A DNA stretch of 64,000 nt from Xanthomonas melonis (GCF_020783655.1 NZ_JAJGQH010000004.1:62001-126000), one strand, 5' to 3'. Counted from the first letter of the stretch, positions 40,583 through 50,847 are shown. Notes: generated by a model from the sequence alone, not told the origin. Numbers and translations: made by a program.

Positions 40583-41461
40583 TTACCAATCGATGTGGCC
40601 GTCGATCACCTGCAGCGTGCTTCCGCCGATCCAGACCTCGCCGTGGTCGTCCAGTTCCACCTGGATGCGTCCATCGCGGCCGACCTCGCGGCCCTGGCTG
40701 GCGACATAGCGCGAGGCCGTGCCAGGCAGGCGTCCTTCGTCGTGCAGGCGCGCGGCGATGCAGGCATTGGCGCTGCCGGTGACCGGGTCTTCCGGGATGC
40801 CATCGCCGGGGCAGAACGCGCGCACCACCAGGTCTTCGTTGCCGCCATGGGCGGGCGCGTAGATGGCCAATCCGGTGGTGCCACTGGCCTGGGTCAGACG
40901 GGTGATCGCGGCGAGATCGGGCAGCGCCTGCCGTACCGCATCGGCATCGGCCAGTTCCAGCAGCCACCAGTTCGGGCCGTTGTTCCACAACGCCGCGGGC
41001 TGCCGGGCCGTGCGCAGCCCGGCACAGGCGGCTTCCACTGCCGCGACGTGGGTGTCGCCGGTCGCCACCAGGCGTGCAGGCGGCGCGCGCAGCCGCACCT
41101 GCAGCGCGCCATGGCGGTCGAACACCTCCACCGGCAGCACGCCTGCAGCACATTGCTGGCGCAGACGGCCGTCGGGCTTGTAGCCGGTCAATCCGTGCGT
41201 CGCCGCGGCCCAGGCAGCGCCGACGCTGGGGTGGCCGGCGAAGGGGAGTTCGGCGCGCGGGGTGAAGATACGGATGTGGTAATCGGCATCGGGCACGCTG
41301 ACCGGCAGGAAGAAGATCGTCTCCGACAGATTCAGCCACGCGGCGATCTGCTGCATCTGCTCGCTCGACAAGGCGGCCGCGTCGAACACCACGCCCAGCG
41401 GGTTGCCGCTGCCGGTGCGGCTGGCGAAGACATCCAGTTGCAGATAGCGATGTTTGCTCAT
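40583..41461 (-). CDS. PhzF-family isomerase/epimerase (paralogue)
   Basis: A 292-residue PhzF-type protein. LDVFASRTGSGNPLGVVFDA, NLSETIFFLPV (catalytic Glu), FAGHPSVGAAWA and PVTGSANACIAARL mark the family. It aligns with its neighbour along its whole length, so a tandem duplication is clear; the sequences have diverged widely, so the copy is old. Both are leftward and may be co-transcribed. Confidence 0.88.
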   Translation of the reverse strand: MSKHRYLQLDVFASRTGSGNPLGVVFDAAALSSEQMQQIAAWLNLSETIFFLPVSVPDADYHIRIFTPRAELPFAGHPSVGAAWAAATHGLTGYKPDGRLRQQCAAGVLPVEVFDRHGALQVRLRAPPARLVATGDTHVAAVEAACAGLRTARQPAALWNNGPNWWLLELADADAVRQALPDLAAITRLTQASGTTGLAIYAPAHGGNEDLVVRAFCPGDGIPEDPVTGSANACIAARLHDEGRLPGTASRYVASQGREVGRDGRIQVELDDHGEVWIGGSTLQVIDGHIDW

Positions 41462-41641
41462 GCGGGTGCGATCTCGATGGTGGATGCAGATGCCGATGGT
41501 TGCAGTGAGAACCGTCTCGGCGTGGCGGGGCCAGGCTGTGCGACTGCGACCGCTGGCGGGGTCATGAGAGAGATATTGGCAGTAGAATCGGGGGTTCCGC
41601 CCGGCATACCGGCTTTCCCCCCAATCTTAAACGCCTACTCC

Positions 41642-44251
41642 ATGTCAGCTCCCCACTCTACCGATCGTTGGATCGTCCTCAAGTTCGGCGGCACCTCGGT
41701 GTCGCGTCGTCATCGCTGGGACACGATTGGAAAACTGGCAGGCAAACGGGCGAACGAAACCGGCGGCCGCGTGCTGGTGGTGGTGTCTGCGCTCTCCGGG
41801 GTGACCAACGAGCTCACCGCCATTGCCGATGGTGCGGCCGACAGCGCGCAGCGCGTGGTTGCGCTGGAGCAGCGTCATCGCGCGTTCGTTGCCGAACTCG
41901 AGCTCGATGCCGAACTGGTACTGGGCGAGCGGCTGGCCGCGCTGCACGCACTGGTTGGCGATGCGCGCGCTGCAACGCGTACGCTCGATTGGCAGGCCGA
42001 GGTGCTGGGCCAGGGCGAATTGCTGTCGTCCACGATCGGTGCGGCGTATCTGCGCGCCAGCGGTCTGGACATGGGCTGGCTGGACGCGCGCGAGTGGCTC
42101 GCGGCGTTGCCGCCGCAGCCGAACCAGAGCGAATGGTCCAAGCGCCTGTCGGTGTCGTGCCAGTGGCAATCGGATGCGGACTGGCGCGCGCGTTTCTATG
42201 CGCAGCCCACGCGCTTGCTGATCACGCAAGGTTTTATCTCGCGCCATGCCGATGGTGGCACCGCGATCCTGGGCCGTGGCGGTTCGGACACCTCGGCGGC
42301 GTACTTTGGTGCCTTGCTCGGCGCCAGCCGCGTGGAGATCTGGACCGACGTCCCCGGCATGTTCAGCGCCAATCCGAAAGAGGTGCCGGATGCCCGCCTG
42401 CTGACCCGGCTGGACTATTACGAGGCGCAGGAAATCGCCACCACCGGCGCCAAGGTGCTGCATCCGCGCTCGATCAAGCCATGCCGCGATTCCGGCGTGC
42501 CGATGGCGATTCTGGACACCGAACGCCCGGAGCTGCCAGGCACCAGCATCGACGGCAGTGCCGAACCGGTGCCTGGCGTCAAGGCGATCAGCCGCCGCAA
42601 CGGCATCGTGCTGGTGTCGATGGAAGGTATCGGCATGTGGCAGCAGGTGGGCTTCCTGGCCGATGTGTTCGCGCTGTTCAAGAAGCACGGCCTGTCGGTG
42701 GACCTGATCGGTTCGGCCGAGACCAACGTCACCGTGTCGCTGGATCCATCGGAGAATCTGGTCAATACCGATGTGCTGGCCGCGTTGTCGGCGGATCTGT
42801 CGCAGATCTGCAAGGTCAAGATCATCGTTCCCTGCGCAGCGATCACCCTGGTCGGGCGCGGCATGCGCTCGCTGCTGCACAAGCTGTCCGATGTGTGGGC
42901 CACGTTCGGGCAGGAACGCGTGCACATGATTTCGCAGTCGTCCAACGACCTGAACCTGACCTTCGTCATCGACGAAGCCGATGCCGATGGCCTGTTGCCG
43001 ATCCTGCATGCCGAACTGATCGACAGCGGCGCGATGCCGGTCGGCGAAGGCGAGGTGTTCGGTCCGCGCTGGCGCGAGATCATCGGCTCGGTGCGCGCGC
43101 GCGCCACGCCATGGTGGCATGCCGAGCGCGCGCATCTGCTGTCGCTGGCCAAGGCCGGTACGCCGCGCTACGCCTATCACCTGCCGACGGTACGCGCGCG
43201 CGCGCAGGCGCTGGCGCAGATCGGCGCGGTGGACCAGCGCTATTACGCGATCAAGGCCAATGCGCATCCGGCCATCCTGATCGCGCTGGAACAGGCCGGG
43301 TTCGGGCTGGAGTGCGTATCGCACGGCGAATTGCGCCGCGTGTTCCAGGTGCTGCCGGAGCTGTCGCCGCGGCGCGTGCTGTTCACACCGAGCTTTGCGC
43401 CCAAGGCCGAGTACGAAGCCGCATTCGCGTTGGGCGTGACCGTCACCGTCGACAACGTGGAGGCGTTGCGCAACTGGCCCGAGGTGTTCCGTGGCCGCAA
43501 CGTGTGGCTGCGCATCGACCTGGGCCACGGCGATGGCCACCACGAGAAGGTCAATACCGGCGGCAAGGCGTCCAAGTTCGGTCTGTCGTCCACGCGCGTG
43601 GATGAATTCGTGGAAGTGGCGCGCACGCTGGAGGTCACCATCACCGGCGTGCACGCACACCTGGGCAGTGGCGTGGAGACTGGCGAACACTGGCGGATGA
43701 TGTACGACGAACTGGCCGGTTTCGCGCGCCGTATCGGCACCGTGGAGACCATCGATATCGGTGGCGGCCTGCCGATTCCCTACAGCGCCGAAGACGAGCC
43801 GTTCGACCTGGAGGAGTGGGCCAAGGGCCTGGCCGAGGTCAAGGCCGTGCATCCGGGCTATCGGCTGGCGATCGAGCCGGGCCGCTATCTGGTGGCCGAA
43901 GCCGGGGTGCTGCTGGCGCAGGTGACCCAGGTGATCGAAAAGGATGGCGTGCAGCGTGTGGGGCTGGATGCGGGCATGAACACGCTGATCCGTCCGGCGC
44001 TCTACGATGCCTGGCACGACATCGAGAACCTCAGCCGGCTCGACGCGCCGGCCGATGGCAGTTTCGATATCGTCGGGCCGATCTGCGAATCGTCGGACGT
44101 GTTCGGCAAGCGTCGCCGGCTGCCGGCCACCACCGCGCCGGAGGATGTGATGCTGGTGGCCGATGCCGGTGCGTACGGGTATTCGATGGCCAGTACCTAC
44201 AACCAGCGCGAATTGCCGCGCGAAGAGGTCATCGATGCGCCCGCTGGCTGA
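41642..44251 (+). CDS. lysAC: Bifunctional aspartate kinase/diaminopimelate decarboxylase (LysC-LysA fusion)
   Basis: An 869-residue fusion of the first and last steps of the lysine/diaminopimelate pathway. The kinase half opens with KFGGTSV (14-20), and has the ATGR-like GRGGSDTSAAYFG, a lysine/threonine-type IATTGAKVLHPRSI motif and two ACT regulatory domains (about 310-470). The decarboxylase half starts near residue 485, with the PLP lysine K538 (YAIKANAHP), HLGSGVETGEHW, and the Glu of ICESSDVFGK. The ATG at 41642 was chosen, since the longer frame is an out-of-family extension. It ends 17 bases inside the next gene, hence a tight operon with the murL-murD2 genes. Confidence 0.94.
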   Translation: MSAPHSTDRWIVLKFGGTSVSRRHRWDTIGKLAGKRANETGGRVLVVVSALSGVTNELTAIADGAADSAQRVVALEQRHRAFVAELELDAELVLGERLAALHALVGDARAATRTLDWQAEVLGQGELLSSTIGAAYLRASGLDMGWLDAREWLAALPPQPNQSEWSKRLSVSCQWQSDADWRARFYAQPTRLLITQGFISRHADGGTAILGRGGSDTSAAYFGALLGASRVEIWTDVPGMFSANPKEVPDARLLTRLDYYEAQEIATTGAKVLHPRSIKPCRDSGVPMAILDTERPELPGTSIDGSAEPVPGVKAISRRNGIVLVSMEGIGMWQQVGFLADVFALFKKHGLSVDLIGSAETNVTVSLDPSENLVNTDVLAALSADLSQICKVKIIVPCAAITLVGRGMRSLLHKLSDVWATFGQERVHMISQSSNDLNLTFVIDEADADGLLPILHAELIDSGAMPVGEGEVFGPRWREIIGSVRARATPWWHAERAHLLSLAKAGTPRYAYHLPTVRARAQALAQIGAVDQRYYAIKANAHPAILIALEQAGFGLECVSHGELRRVFQVLPELSPRRVLFTPSFAPKAEYEAAFALGVTVTVDNVEALRNWPEVFRGRNVWLRIDLGHGDGHHEKVNTGGKASKFGLSSTRVDEFVEVARTLEVTITGVHAHLGSGVETGEHWRMMYDELAGFARRIGTVETIDIGGGLPIPYSAEDEPFDLEEWAKGLAEVKAVHPGYRLAIEPGRYLVAEAGVLLAQVTQVIEKDGVQRVGLDAGMNTLIRPALYDAWHDIENLSRLDAPADGSFDIVGPICESSDVFGKRRRLPATTAPEDVMLVADAGAYGYSMASTYNQRELPREEVIDAPAG

Positions 44252-44693
44252 GTTCGTGGCGCTCAGCGCGCTGGCCGGCGGCGTGTCGATGGCGATCTCC
44301 GCCGCCATCGAGATGGCCGGCCTGCGCCTGCCCTGGACCGACAGCCTGAAGTGGGTGCTGCCCGCGTTGCTGGCGGCCGGCATGGGCGCATGGTGGGCGG
44401 GCCGCTGGCAACGTCGCCGTCAGGCGCGCATGCCGGTACGGCAGGCCGGCGGCATGGCGCTGCGCACGGTGTTGTTGAGCGGGCTCGGCTATCTGCCTGC
44501 GCTGCTGCTGTATCTGCTGGTGGCGCTTGCCGCGACCGGGGACGCGAAGGTGATCGGTACGCAGGTGATGCTGCTGTTGTTTGCGGTCGGTTGCCTGCCG
44601 CTGCTGTGGGCCGCGCTGCCGTTTTCCATGATTGAATATGTCCTGTGCCGACGTTATCTGCGTCGTTTGCACGTTCCTGCAGGTAGTCCATGA
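44235..44693 (+). CDS. Uncharacterised four-helix membrane protein between lysAC and murL
   Basis: A 152-residue hydrophobic protein; I do not recognise the family. Helices are about 5-28, 38-56, 78-99 and 106-130, with a basic loop (RWQRRRQARMPVRQ, 57-70) placing that loop in the cytoplasm. It starts 17 bases inside lysAC and overlaps murL by ATGA (44690-44693). Both overlaps indicate real translation. The position between the D-Glu and DAP genes hints at a link with peptidoglycan precursor supply, but the sequence shows no function. Confidence 0.75.
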   Translation: MRPLAEFVALSALAGGVSMAISAAIEMAGLRLPWTDSLKWVLPALLAAGMGAWWAGRWQRRRQARMPVRQAGGMALRTVLLSGLGYLPALLLYLLVALAATGDAKVIGTQVMLLLFAVGCLPLLWAALPFSMIEYVLCRRYLRRLHVPAGSP

Positions 44694-46045
44694 GCGCTTT
44701 CGACAAACACCAGATCTCCACCTTCCGTTTCGTGCGCTGCGCGCTCGACGCGCAGACCGGCGTGGCGACGCTGGTGTATGCCTTCGACCAGGGCCCGGAA
44801 CTGGTGGAAACCGTCGCCGTGCCCGGTGCACCCTTCGTGCTGGAGGGCGCGCATGCCGTGGCGGTGCAACAGGCCCTGCGCCTGCTGCACCTGATCGCGG
44901 GCGTGAGTTACTTCAAGGCCGCGGTGCCGCCGACCATCGCCATCGACGACTACAGCATCGATGCGGACACCGCCGCGTTGGTGGAAAGCGTGTATCTGCA
45001 TGGCCTGGGCGAATTCGCCTACCGCAATGGCCTGAACCTGCATGGCAGGATCGCGTTTCCGGTGGCTGCGCAGGCGGTCAATGCTGCGCCGGCGCTGGGG
45101 CTGCGCGCGCATGCGCTGGTGGCCATCGGCGGCGGCAAGGACTCGCTGGTCAGCATCGAAGCCTTGCGCCATGCCGGCATCGATCAGACCGTGAGCTGGA
45201 TCGGCGGCTCGCAGCTGATCCGCGCCTGCGCCGAGCGGACCGGCCTGCCGGTGCTCAATATCGGCCGCGTGCTGGCGCCGGAGTTGTTCGAGCTCAACCG
45301 CCAGGGCGCATGGAATGGGCATATCCCGGTCACGGCGGTGAACTCGGCCATCCTGGTCTTGTCGGCGCTGCTCACCGGCGTGGACCAGGTGGTGTTCTCC
45401 AACGAGCGCTCGGCCAGTTACGGCAGCCAGATTCCCGGCACCGGCGAAGTGAATCACCAATGGTCCAAGGGCTGGGCGTTCGAGCAGGCCTTCGGCGAGT
45501 ACGTGCAGCGCCATGTGGCCGCCGACCTGCGGTACTACTCGTTGCTGCGGCCCTTGTCCGAGTTGGCGGTGGCACGCCAGTTCGCCAGGACCGATCACTA
45601 CGACGCGCATTTTTCCAGCTGCAACCGCAACTTCCACATCATGGGCGAGCGGCCGGTGCACCGTTGGTGCGGGGTGTGCCCGAAATGCCATTTCGTGTTC
45701 CTCGCGCTGGCGCCGTTCATGCCGAAGACGCGACTGGTCGGCATCTTCGGGCGCAACCTGCTCGACGACAGCGCGCAGGCCGCTGGCTACGATGCGTTGC
45801 TGGAATTCCAGGACCACAAGCCGTTCGAATGCGTGGGCGAAGGCCGCGAATCGCGTGCGGCGATGGCGGTGCTGGCCACGCGCGCGGAGTGGAAGGAAGA
45901 CGCGCTGGTGAAGCGCTTCGTCCGCGAGATCCTGCCGCAGCTGGAGCCGCAGGCGCTGCAGCTGGAGCCGCTGCTGGCCCTCGATGGCGAGCACCGCATT
46001 CCGGCTGCGCTGTGGGAGCGCGTGCGTGCGAATTTCGCAGCTTGA
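44690..46045 (+). CDS. murL: UDP-MurNAc-L-Ala-L-Glu epimerase MurL
   Basis: The 451-residue ATP-dependent epimerase that converts the terminal L-Glu of UDP-MurNAc-L-Ala-L-Glu to D-Glu; it was first described from Xanthomonas. Seen here: a PP-loop-like GGGKDS (147-152), and a cysteine set C311, C327, C330, C333 (FSSCNRN and WCGVCPKC) that may bind metal. It is placed before murD2, its pathway partner. Glutamate racemase (MurI) is thereby not needed for D-Glu. Confidence 0.9.
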   Translation: MSAFDKHQISTFRFVRCALDAQTGVATLVYAFDQGPELVETVAVPGAPFVLEGAHAVAVQQALRLLHLIAGVSYFKAAVPPTIAIDDYSIDADTAALVESVYLHGLGEFAYRNGLNLHGRIAFPVAAQAVNAAPALGLRAHALVAIGGGKDSLVSIEALRHAGIDQTVSWIGGSQLIRACAERTGLPVLNIGRVLAPELFELNRQGAWNGHIPVTAVNSAILVLSALLTGVDQVVFSNERSASYGSQIPGTGEVNHQWSKGWAFEQAFGEYVQRHVAADLRYYSLLRPLSELAVARQFARTDHYDAHFSSCNRNFHIMGERPVHRWCGVCPKCHFVFLALAPFMPKTRLVGIFGRNLLDDSAQAAGYDALLEFQDHKPFECVGEGRESRAAMAVLATRAEWKEDALVKRFVREILPQLEPQALQLEPLLALDGEHRIPAALWERVRANFAA

Positions 46046-47435
46046 GGGCAGGGCGGTTGCGTTGTGGGGGTGGGGCCGCGAGGGACGCGCCGCCTATCGT
46101 GCCTTGCGTGATGCGCTGCCCGCCCAGCCGCTGACGGTGTTCTGCAATGCCGAGGAGGCAGGTGAGCTCGCGGTGCTGGGCGATGCGGCACTGCAGATGG
46201 AAACCGATGCCAGCGCGCATGCACTGGGCCGCTTCGAGATCGTGGTGAAGTCGCCGGGCATCAGCCCCTACCGCGCCGAGGCGCTCACTGCCGCCGCAGC
46301 GCATGGCACCCAGTTCATCGGCGGCACTGCGCTGTGGTTCGCCGAGCACGCGCAGGCCGGGGGCGACGTGCCGGGCACCATCTGCATCACCGGCACCAAG
46401 GGCAAGAGCACCACCACTGCCTTGCTGGCGCACCTGCTGCGCAGCGCCGGGCACCGCACCGCGCTGGTCGGCAACATCGGCCAGCCGTTGCTGGAAGTGC
46501 TGGCGCCGCAGCCGCCGCCGGAGTACTGGGCGATCGAGTTGTCCAGCTACCAGACCGGTGAGGTCGCGCGCAGCGGCGCACGCCCGCAGCTGGCGCTGGT
46601 GTTGAACCTGTTTCCCGAACACCTGGACTGGCACGGCGACGAGGCGCGCTACGTGCGCGACAAGCTGTCGCTGGTGACCGAGGGCCGCCCGCGGATCGCC
46701 TTGCTCAACGCCGCCGACCCGCTATTGCGCGGTCTGCAGCTGCCTGCCAGCGAGGTGCGCTGGTTCAACCAGCCCGAGGGCTGGCACCTGCGCGGCGAGG
46801 TGGTGTACCGCGGCGAGCAGGCCGTTTTCGATACCGCCGATGTGCCACTGCCCGGCGAACACAATCGCCGCAATCTGTGCGCGGTGCTGGCTGCGGTGGA
46901 GGCGCTGGGGCTGGATGCCGCGGCGCTGGCGCCGGCCGCGCGCAGTTTCCGTCCGCTGCCCAATCGCCTGCAACTGCTCGGCAGTGTCGACGGCGTCAGC
47001 TACGTCAACGACTCGATCAGCACCACGCCGCATGCGTCGCTGGCGGCGCTGGCGTGCTTCGCGCAGCGGCGCGTGGCCCTGCTGGTGGGAGGTCATGACC
47101 GCGGCCTGGATTGGCACGATTTCGCCGACCACATGGCGCAACAGGCGCCGGTGGAAATCGTCACCATGGGTGCCAATGGCCCGCGCATCCATGCCTTGCT
47201 GGCGCCGCTGGCCGCGTCGGGGCGTTTCGGTCTGCACGCCGCCAGCGATCTTGAGGACGCGATGCAGCTGGCGCGCGCTGCGCTGGGCGAGCAGGGAGGC
47301 GTGGTGCTGTTGTCGCCCGGTGCGCCCAGCTTCGGCGCGTACAGCGACTACGTGGCACGCGGTCGGCATTTCGCCCAGCTGGCCGGGTTCGACCCGGCGG
47401 CGATCAGTGCGATTCCCGGGCTGGGCGTGCAGTAA
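46026..47435 (+). CDS. murD2: UDP-N-acetylmuramoyl-L-alanine--L-glutamate ligase MurD2
   Basis: A 469-residue Mur ligase that adds L-Glu (not D-Glu) to UDP-MurNAc-L-Ala in ATP-dependent fashion; MurL then inverts the residue. The nucleotide loop is [13 protein letters not shown], followed by [20 protein letters not shown] and the C-terminal [28 protein letters not shown] is the N-terminal UDP-binding start. The start GTG at 46026 lies 20 bases inside murL. MurD itself would be the alternative, but this subtype and the murL neighbour favour MurD2. Confidence 0.9.
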   Translation: MRISQLEGRAVALWGWGREGRAAYRALRDALPAQPLTVFCNAEEAGELAVLGDAALQMETDASAHALGRFEIVVKSPGISPYRAEALTAAAAHGTQFIGGTALWFAEHAQAGGDVPGTICITGTKGKSTTTALLAHLLRSAGHRTALVGNIGQPLLEVLAPQPPPEYWAIELSSYQTGEVARSGARPQLALVLNLFPEHLDWHGDEARYVRDKLSLVTEGRPRIALLNAADPLLRGLQLPASEVRWFNQPEGWHLRGEVVYRGEQAVFDTADVPLPGEHNRRNLCAVLAAVEALGLDAAALAPAARSFRPLPNRLQLLGSVDGVSYVNDSISTTPHASLAALACFAQRRVALLVGGHDRGLDWHDFADHMAQQAPVEIVTMGANGPRIHALLAPLAASGRFGLHAASDLEDAMQLARAALGEQGGVVLLSPGAPSFGAYSDYVARGRHFAQLAGFDPAAISAIPGLGVQ

Positions 47436-47834
47436 GCAGCGTGCCGGTCTCCGCTTGCGCGGTCGCACGGTCCATCGGCAATGGCGGCAAGGGCGACGCG
47501 CTCACGCCGTGGGCAGGGTTCGCTGCGCCGGCTCCGGGCAGGCCGGCGAGAGAAGCATTGGCGTCGACGCGATCGTCATCGCTGCCGGTATCGCCGGACA
47601 ACGTCAGCTGATCTCGGCCGGCAGCGTTCAAGCCGTCTTCGATCGAAGCAGGTCCGGATAGCGTGCAGCAAGGATGTTCGCGCCGCCTTCGCGGGGACGT
47701 TGCCCCGTGGTGGGCAGTGGTGGGAGCTGCGAGTTGGCTCATGGCCGGTCACTCGCCTGCTGCCAGCCTGCGCCGCGACCGGTGCTGCACAGCGATTGGG
47801 CCTACACTGCATGCACATCTCCCGGAGCAAGCAC
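47436..47834. other. Non-coding gap after murD2
   Basis: 399 bases with no supportable gene. The end carries the GGAG site (47824-47827) that sets the next start. No convincing terminator for the lysAC operon was found here. Confidence 0.5.
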
Positions 47835-48635
47835 ATGCACAAGCAATGGTCGTGGAGCCGCGTGGGCCTGGTCGGCGTCCTGGCGTCGCTGGCGTTTCCG
47901 GCAATGGCCGCGATGCAGGCCAAGCCGCTGGAATGGAAGGTCGGCAAGGACACCTTCAGCGGCGTGTTGGTGTACGACGATGCCGGCGATGCCAAGCGCC
48001 CGGGCTTGGTGATGGTGCCGAACTGGCGCGGCGTCAACGATTCTGCCGTGCAGAAGGCCAAGCAGCTGGCCGGCGACGATTACGTGGTGCTGGTGGCGGA
48101 TGTATACGGAAAGGGCAAGCGTCCGGCCAACGACAGCGAGGCTGGGCAGTTTGCCGGCGCCCTGAAGAAGGACCCGCCGACGCTGCGCGCTCGTGCGCTC
48201 AAGGCAGTGGAGGTGCTCAAGGCGCAGGCCGGCAAGGCGCCGCTGGATGCCGCCCGGATCGGTGCGGTGGGGTTCTGCTTCGGCGGCACCACGGTGTTGG
48301 AACTGGTGCGTGCGGGCGTGCAGCTGGCCGGGGTGGTCAGCCTGCACGGTGGCATCGCCACGCCCAGCCCGGCGGTCGCAGGCTCGGCCAGGACGCCGTT
48401 ACTCGTGCTCAATGGCGCCGATGACAAAGGCGTGAGCAAGGCCGACATCGCCGCGTTCGAGAGCGAGATGAATGCTGCCGGCGCCGATTGGCAGTTCGTC
48501 AACTTCAGCGGCGCGGTGCATTGCTTCGCCGAGGCCGATGCGAACAGTCCGCCCGGATGTCTGTACAACCCACGTGCCGCCAAGCGCGCGTACCGCATGT
48601 TGGGTGACTTTTTCGACGAGCGGTTTGGTTTGTAG
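47835..48635 (+). CDS. Exported dienelactone hydrolase family protein
   Basis: A 266-residue alpha/beta hydrolase with a signal peptide (hydrophobic 10-22, ending AMAA). The nucleophile is C148 (GFCFGGTTV) in place of Ser, as in dienelactone hydrolase; Asp in NGADDKG (about 195-196) and H229 (VHCFAE) complete the triad. The ATG at 47835 has GGAG seven bases upstream; a second ATG lies at 47811. Substrate unknown, presumably an ester or lactone in the periplasm. Confidence 0.85.
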   Translation: MHKQWSWSRVGLVGVLASLAFPAMAAMQAKPLEWKVGKDTFSGVLVYDDAGDAKRPGLVMVPNWRGVNDSAVQKAKQLAGDDYVVLVADVYGKGKRPANDSEAGQFAGALKKDPPTLRARALKAVEVLKAQAGKAPLDAARIGAVGFCFGGTTVLELVRAGVQLAGVVSLHGGIATPSPAVAGSARTPLLVLNGADDKGVSKADIAAFESEMNAAGADWQFVNFSGAVHCFAEADANSPPGCLYNPRAAKRAYRMLGDFFDERFGL

Positions 48636-48811
48636 CGGGGATTGGTGATTCGGGATTCGGGATTCGCAAAAGCGCGGTCCCGTCGTTCGAATTTTCCCGT
48701 GAGTTTGTGCCCAGGGGTTTACGCTGGCCCTATCGCCAGGCGATCGAATGCCGGGATTCGCAAAGACGCGATCAAGCCGCGTTTACGAATCCCAAATCCC
48801 AAATCCCATCC
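48636..48811. repeat. Paired GGGATTC heptamer element with long spacer
   Basis: The left arm 48636-48671 reads GGGGATTGGTGATTCGGG and onward with two further units. The right arm 48783-48811 is the inverse (ACGAATCCCAAATCCC...). A third GGGATTCGCAAA copy at 48752-48764 lies in the spacer. The element sits between convergent genes. Confidence 0.75.
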
Positions 48812-48831
48812 GGCGCGCCCAGCGCGCCGGA

Positions 48832-49830
48832 TCAATGCGTGCGCTCGACCGCGTAACGGGCCAGGCCGCGTAGCGCGGCCAGCGCCGGGCTGGCGGGCAG
48901 CGCGTCCAGTGCCTGTTCGGCGGCGCTGGCATAGTCGGCCGCGCGCTGACGGCTGTAGTCCAGCCCGCCGGTGGCATGGATGGCGGCCAGCACTTCCGGC
49001 ATCGCCGCTGCATCGCCTTGTTCGACGATCTGCCGCAGGCGCTGCCGCGTGGCCTCGTCCGAGTGTGCCATCGCGTGGATCAGCGGCAGCGTGGCCTTGC
49101 CTTCGGCCAGATCATCGCCCAGGTTCTTGCCCAGATCGGCGGCTTCGGCGGCGTAGTCGAGCACGTCGTCGGCGATCTGGAAGGCGAAGCCCAACTGCAT
49201 GCCGTAGTCGTACAGCTGCTGCTGTACGTGCGCATCCGCACCCGAGGCCAGCGCGCCCAGGCGAGTGCCGGCGGCGAACAGCACCGCGGTCTTGCGCTCG
49301 ATCACGCGCAGGTAGGCGGCCTCATCGGTATCAGGGTTGTGCACGTGCAGCAGCTGCAGCACCTCGCCTTCGGCGATACGGTTTGTGGTGTCGGCCAGGA
49401 TCTGCATGACTTCCATGCGGTCCAGCTCGACCATCAGCTGGAAACTGCGCGAATACAGGAAATCGCCGACCAGCACGCTGGGCGCATTGCCCCACAGCGC
49501 ATTGGCGGTGCTGCGTCCGCGACGCAGGTCCGACTCGTCCACCACGTCGTCGTGCAGCAGGGTCGAGGTGTGGATGAACTCGATGATCGCCGCCAGCTGG
49601 TGGTGCTCCGGGCCGGAGCCGCCGGCTGCGTGACCGGCCAGCATCACCAGCATCGGGCGCAGGCGTTTGCCGCCAGCGGAGATGATGTGGTCGGCAATCT
49701 GGTTGATCAGCACGACGTCCGACGCCAGGCGACGACGGATCAGTGCATCGACCGCGGCCATGTCGGGCGCGGCGAGGGACTGGATCTGGGGCAGGCCCAG
49801 GGCGGTGGGGAGGTCTTCGGCGATGGTCAT
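48832..49830 (-). CDS. ispB: Octaprenyl diphosphate synthase IspB
   Basis: A 332-residue trans-prenyltransferase that builds the ubiquinone side chain. The first aspartate motif is DDVVD (94-98) and the second is in FQIADDVLDYAA; GGKRLRPMLVMLAG opens the catalytic domain. It diverges from ssb with a 272-base gap. The C-terminus is rich in Ala, as common in this genus. Confidence 0.92.
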   Translation of the reverse strand: MTIAEDLPTALGLPQIQSLAAPDMAAVDALIRRRLASDVVLINQIADHIISAGGKRLRPMLVMLAGHAAGGSGPEHHQLAAIIEFIHTSTLLHDDVVDESDLRRGRSTANALWGNAPSVLVGDFLYSRSFQLMVELDRMEVMQILADTTNRIAEGEVLQLLHVHNPDTDEAAYLRVIERKTAVLFAAGTRLGALASGADAHVQQQLYDYGMQLGFAFQIADDVLDYAAEAADLGKNLGDDLAEGKATLPLIHAMAHSDEATRQRLRQIVEQGDAAAMPEVLAAIHATGGLDYSRQRAADYASAAEQALDALPASPALAALRGLARYAVERTH

Positions 49831-50102
49831 GCGCAGGCGTTCGTGATGTGCCTCGATTATAGGTGCCCCGGCCGGTTCCGTCCCGCCGCGTGTGCCGGTG
49901 GCACCTTGGGCAGGTTGGAAACCGTTGCGGCGCCTCGCCTGCGCAACGGCCGGCAGGCATGGATTCCCACCTGCCAGCGCGGTGTTTCCCGGCCCGTCGA
50001 CGGGCCGTATGGCGGCACCCGGGCGTGGCAGGTGCGGTAACATTGGCCCCAAGACATTCACCGCCGTGCCGCTTCGGCGCTGGCGCATCATCGGAAGCAT
50101 TT

Positions 50103-50630
50103 ATGGCCCGCGGCATCAACAAAGTCATCCTCGTCGGCAACCTCGGCAACGATCCCGACACCAAGTACACCCAGGCCGGCATGGCGATCACCCGAGTGAG
50201 CCTGGCCACCACCAGCGTGCGCAAGGACCGCGACGGCAACAACCAGGAGCGCACCGAGTGGCACCGCGTGGTGTTTTTCGGCAAGTTGGGCGAGATCGCC
50301 GGCGAATACCTGCGCAAGGGCTCGCAGGTCTACGTCGAAGGCGAGCTGCGCTACGACAAGTACACCGGCCAGGACGGCGTGGAGAAGTACAGCACCGACA
50401 TCGTCGCCAACGAAATGCAGATGCTCGGCGGCCGTGGTGAAGGGGGCGGCATGGGCGGCGACCGTCCGCAGCGCTCGCAGGCCCCGCGCCAGCAGCAGGG
50501 TGGCGGCGGCCAGGGCGGCGGCGGGTACGGCGGCGGTGGTCAGGACTATGCCCCGCGCCGTCAGCAACCGGCCCAGCAGCAGTCGGCTCCGCCGATGGAC
50601 GATTTTGCCGATGACGATATCCCGTTCTGA
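50103..50630 (+). CDS. ssb: Single-stranded DNA-binding protein SSB
   Basis: A 175-residue SSB. The OB fold occupies residues 1-110 ([41 protein letters not shown]). A Gly/Gln-rich disordered linker (115-160, [14 protein letters not shown]) joins it to the acidic C-terminal tip DDDIPF, which recruits repair and replication proteins. The start at 50103 is the conserved N-terminus. Confidence 0.95.
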   Translation: MARGINKVILVGNLGNDPDTKYTQAGMAITRVSLATTSVRKDRDGNNQERTEWHRVVFFGKLGEIAGEYLRKGSQVYVEGELRYDKYTGQDGVEKYSTDIVANEMQMLGGRGEGGGMGGDRPQRSQAPRQQQGGGGQGGGGYGGGGQDYAPRRQQPAQQQSAPPMDDFADDDIPF

Positions 50631-50668
50631 ACAGCACTCGATCCAGTAGTGTTGATGAGAGAAGCGAG

Positions 50669-50699
50669 AAGCCCCGTTCTACGGGGCTTTTTTCTTTTC
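50669..50699 (+). terminator. Rho-independent terminator of ssb
   Basis: AAGCCCCG (50669-50676) pairs with CGGGGCTT (50682-50689), followed by TTTTT and more T/C. Confidence 0.9.
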
Positions 50700-50847
50700 T
50701 CACCTCCTTGCATGCCAGAGCAATGGCAGGGAGTCATCGCCCGACGTTCCATCACCTTCATGCAGCGACTCGTGCGCCGGACGTGGTGGCCTGCGACATG
50801 GGTTTCGTGCACTGCGTCTTGCAAAAAAGCGATTGTCTACTCTATGG

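Noticed and set aside
40493..44251. Long version of the LysAC protein (1252 residues)
   Set aside because: The first 383 codons lie antisense to the PhzF genes. The kinase signature KFGGTSV begins only at the ATG at 41642.
41645..44383. 912-residue leftward frame opposite lysAC
   Set aside because: His/Arg/Gln-rich shadow without a domain; the rightward frame has all kinase, ACT and decarboxylase motifs.
16853..48811. GGGATTC arrays considered as CRISPR
   Set aside because: Units are 7 bases without spacers, and arms are inverse-paired. No cas gene is present.
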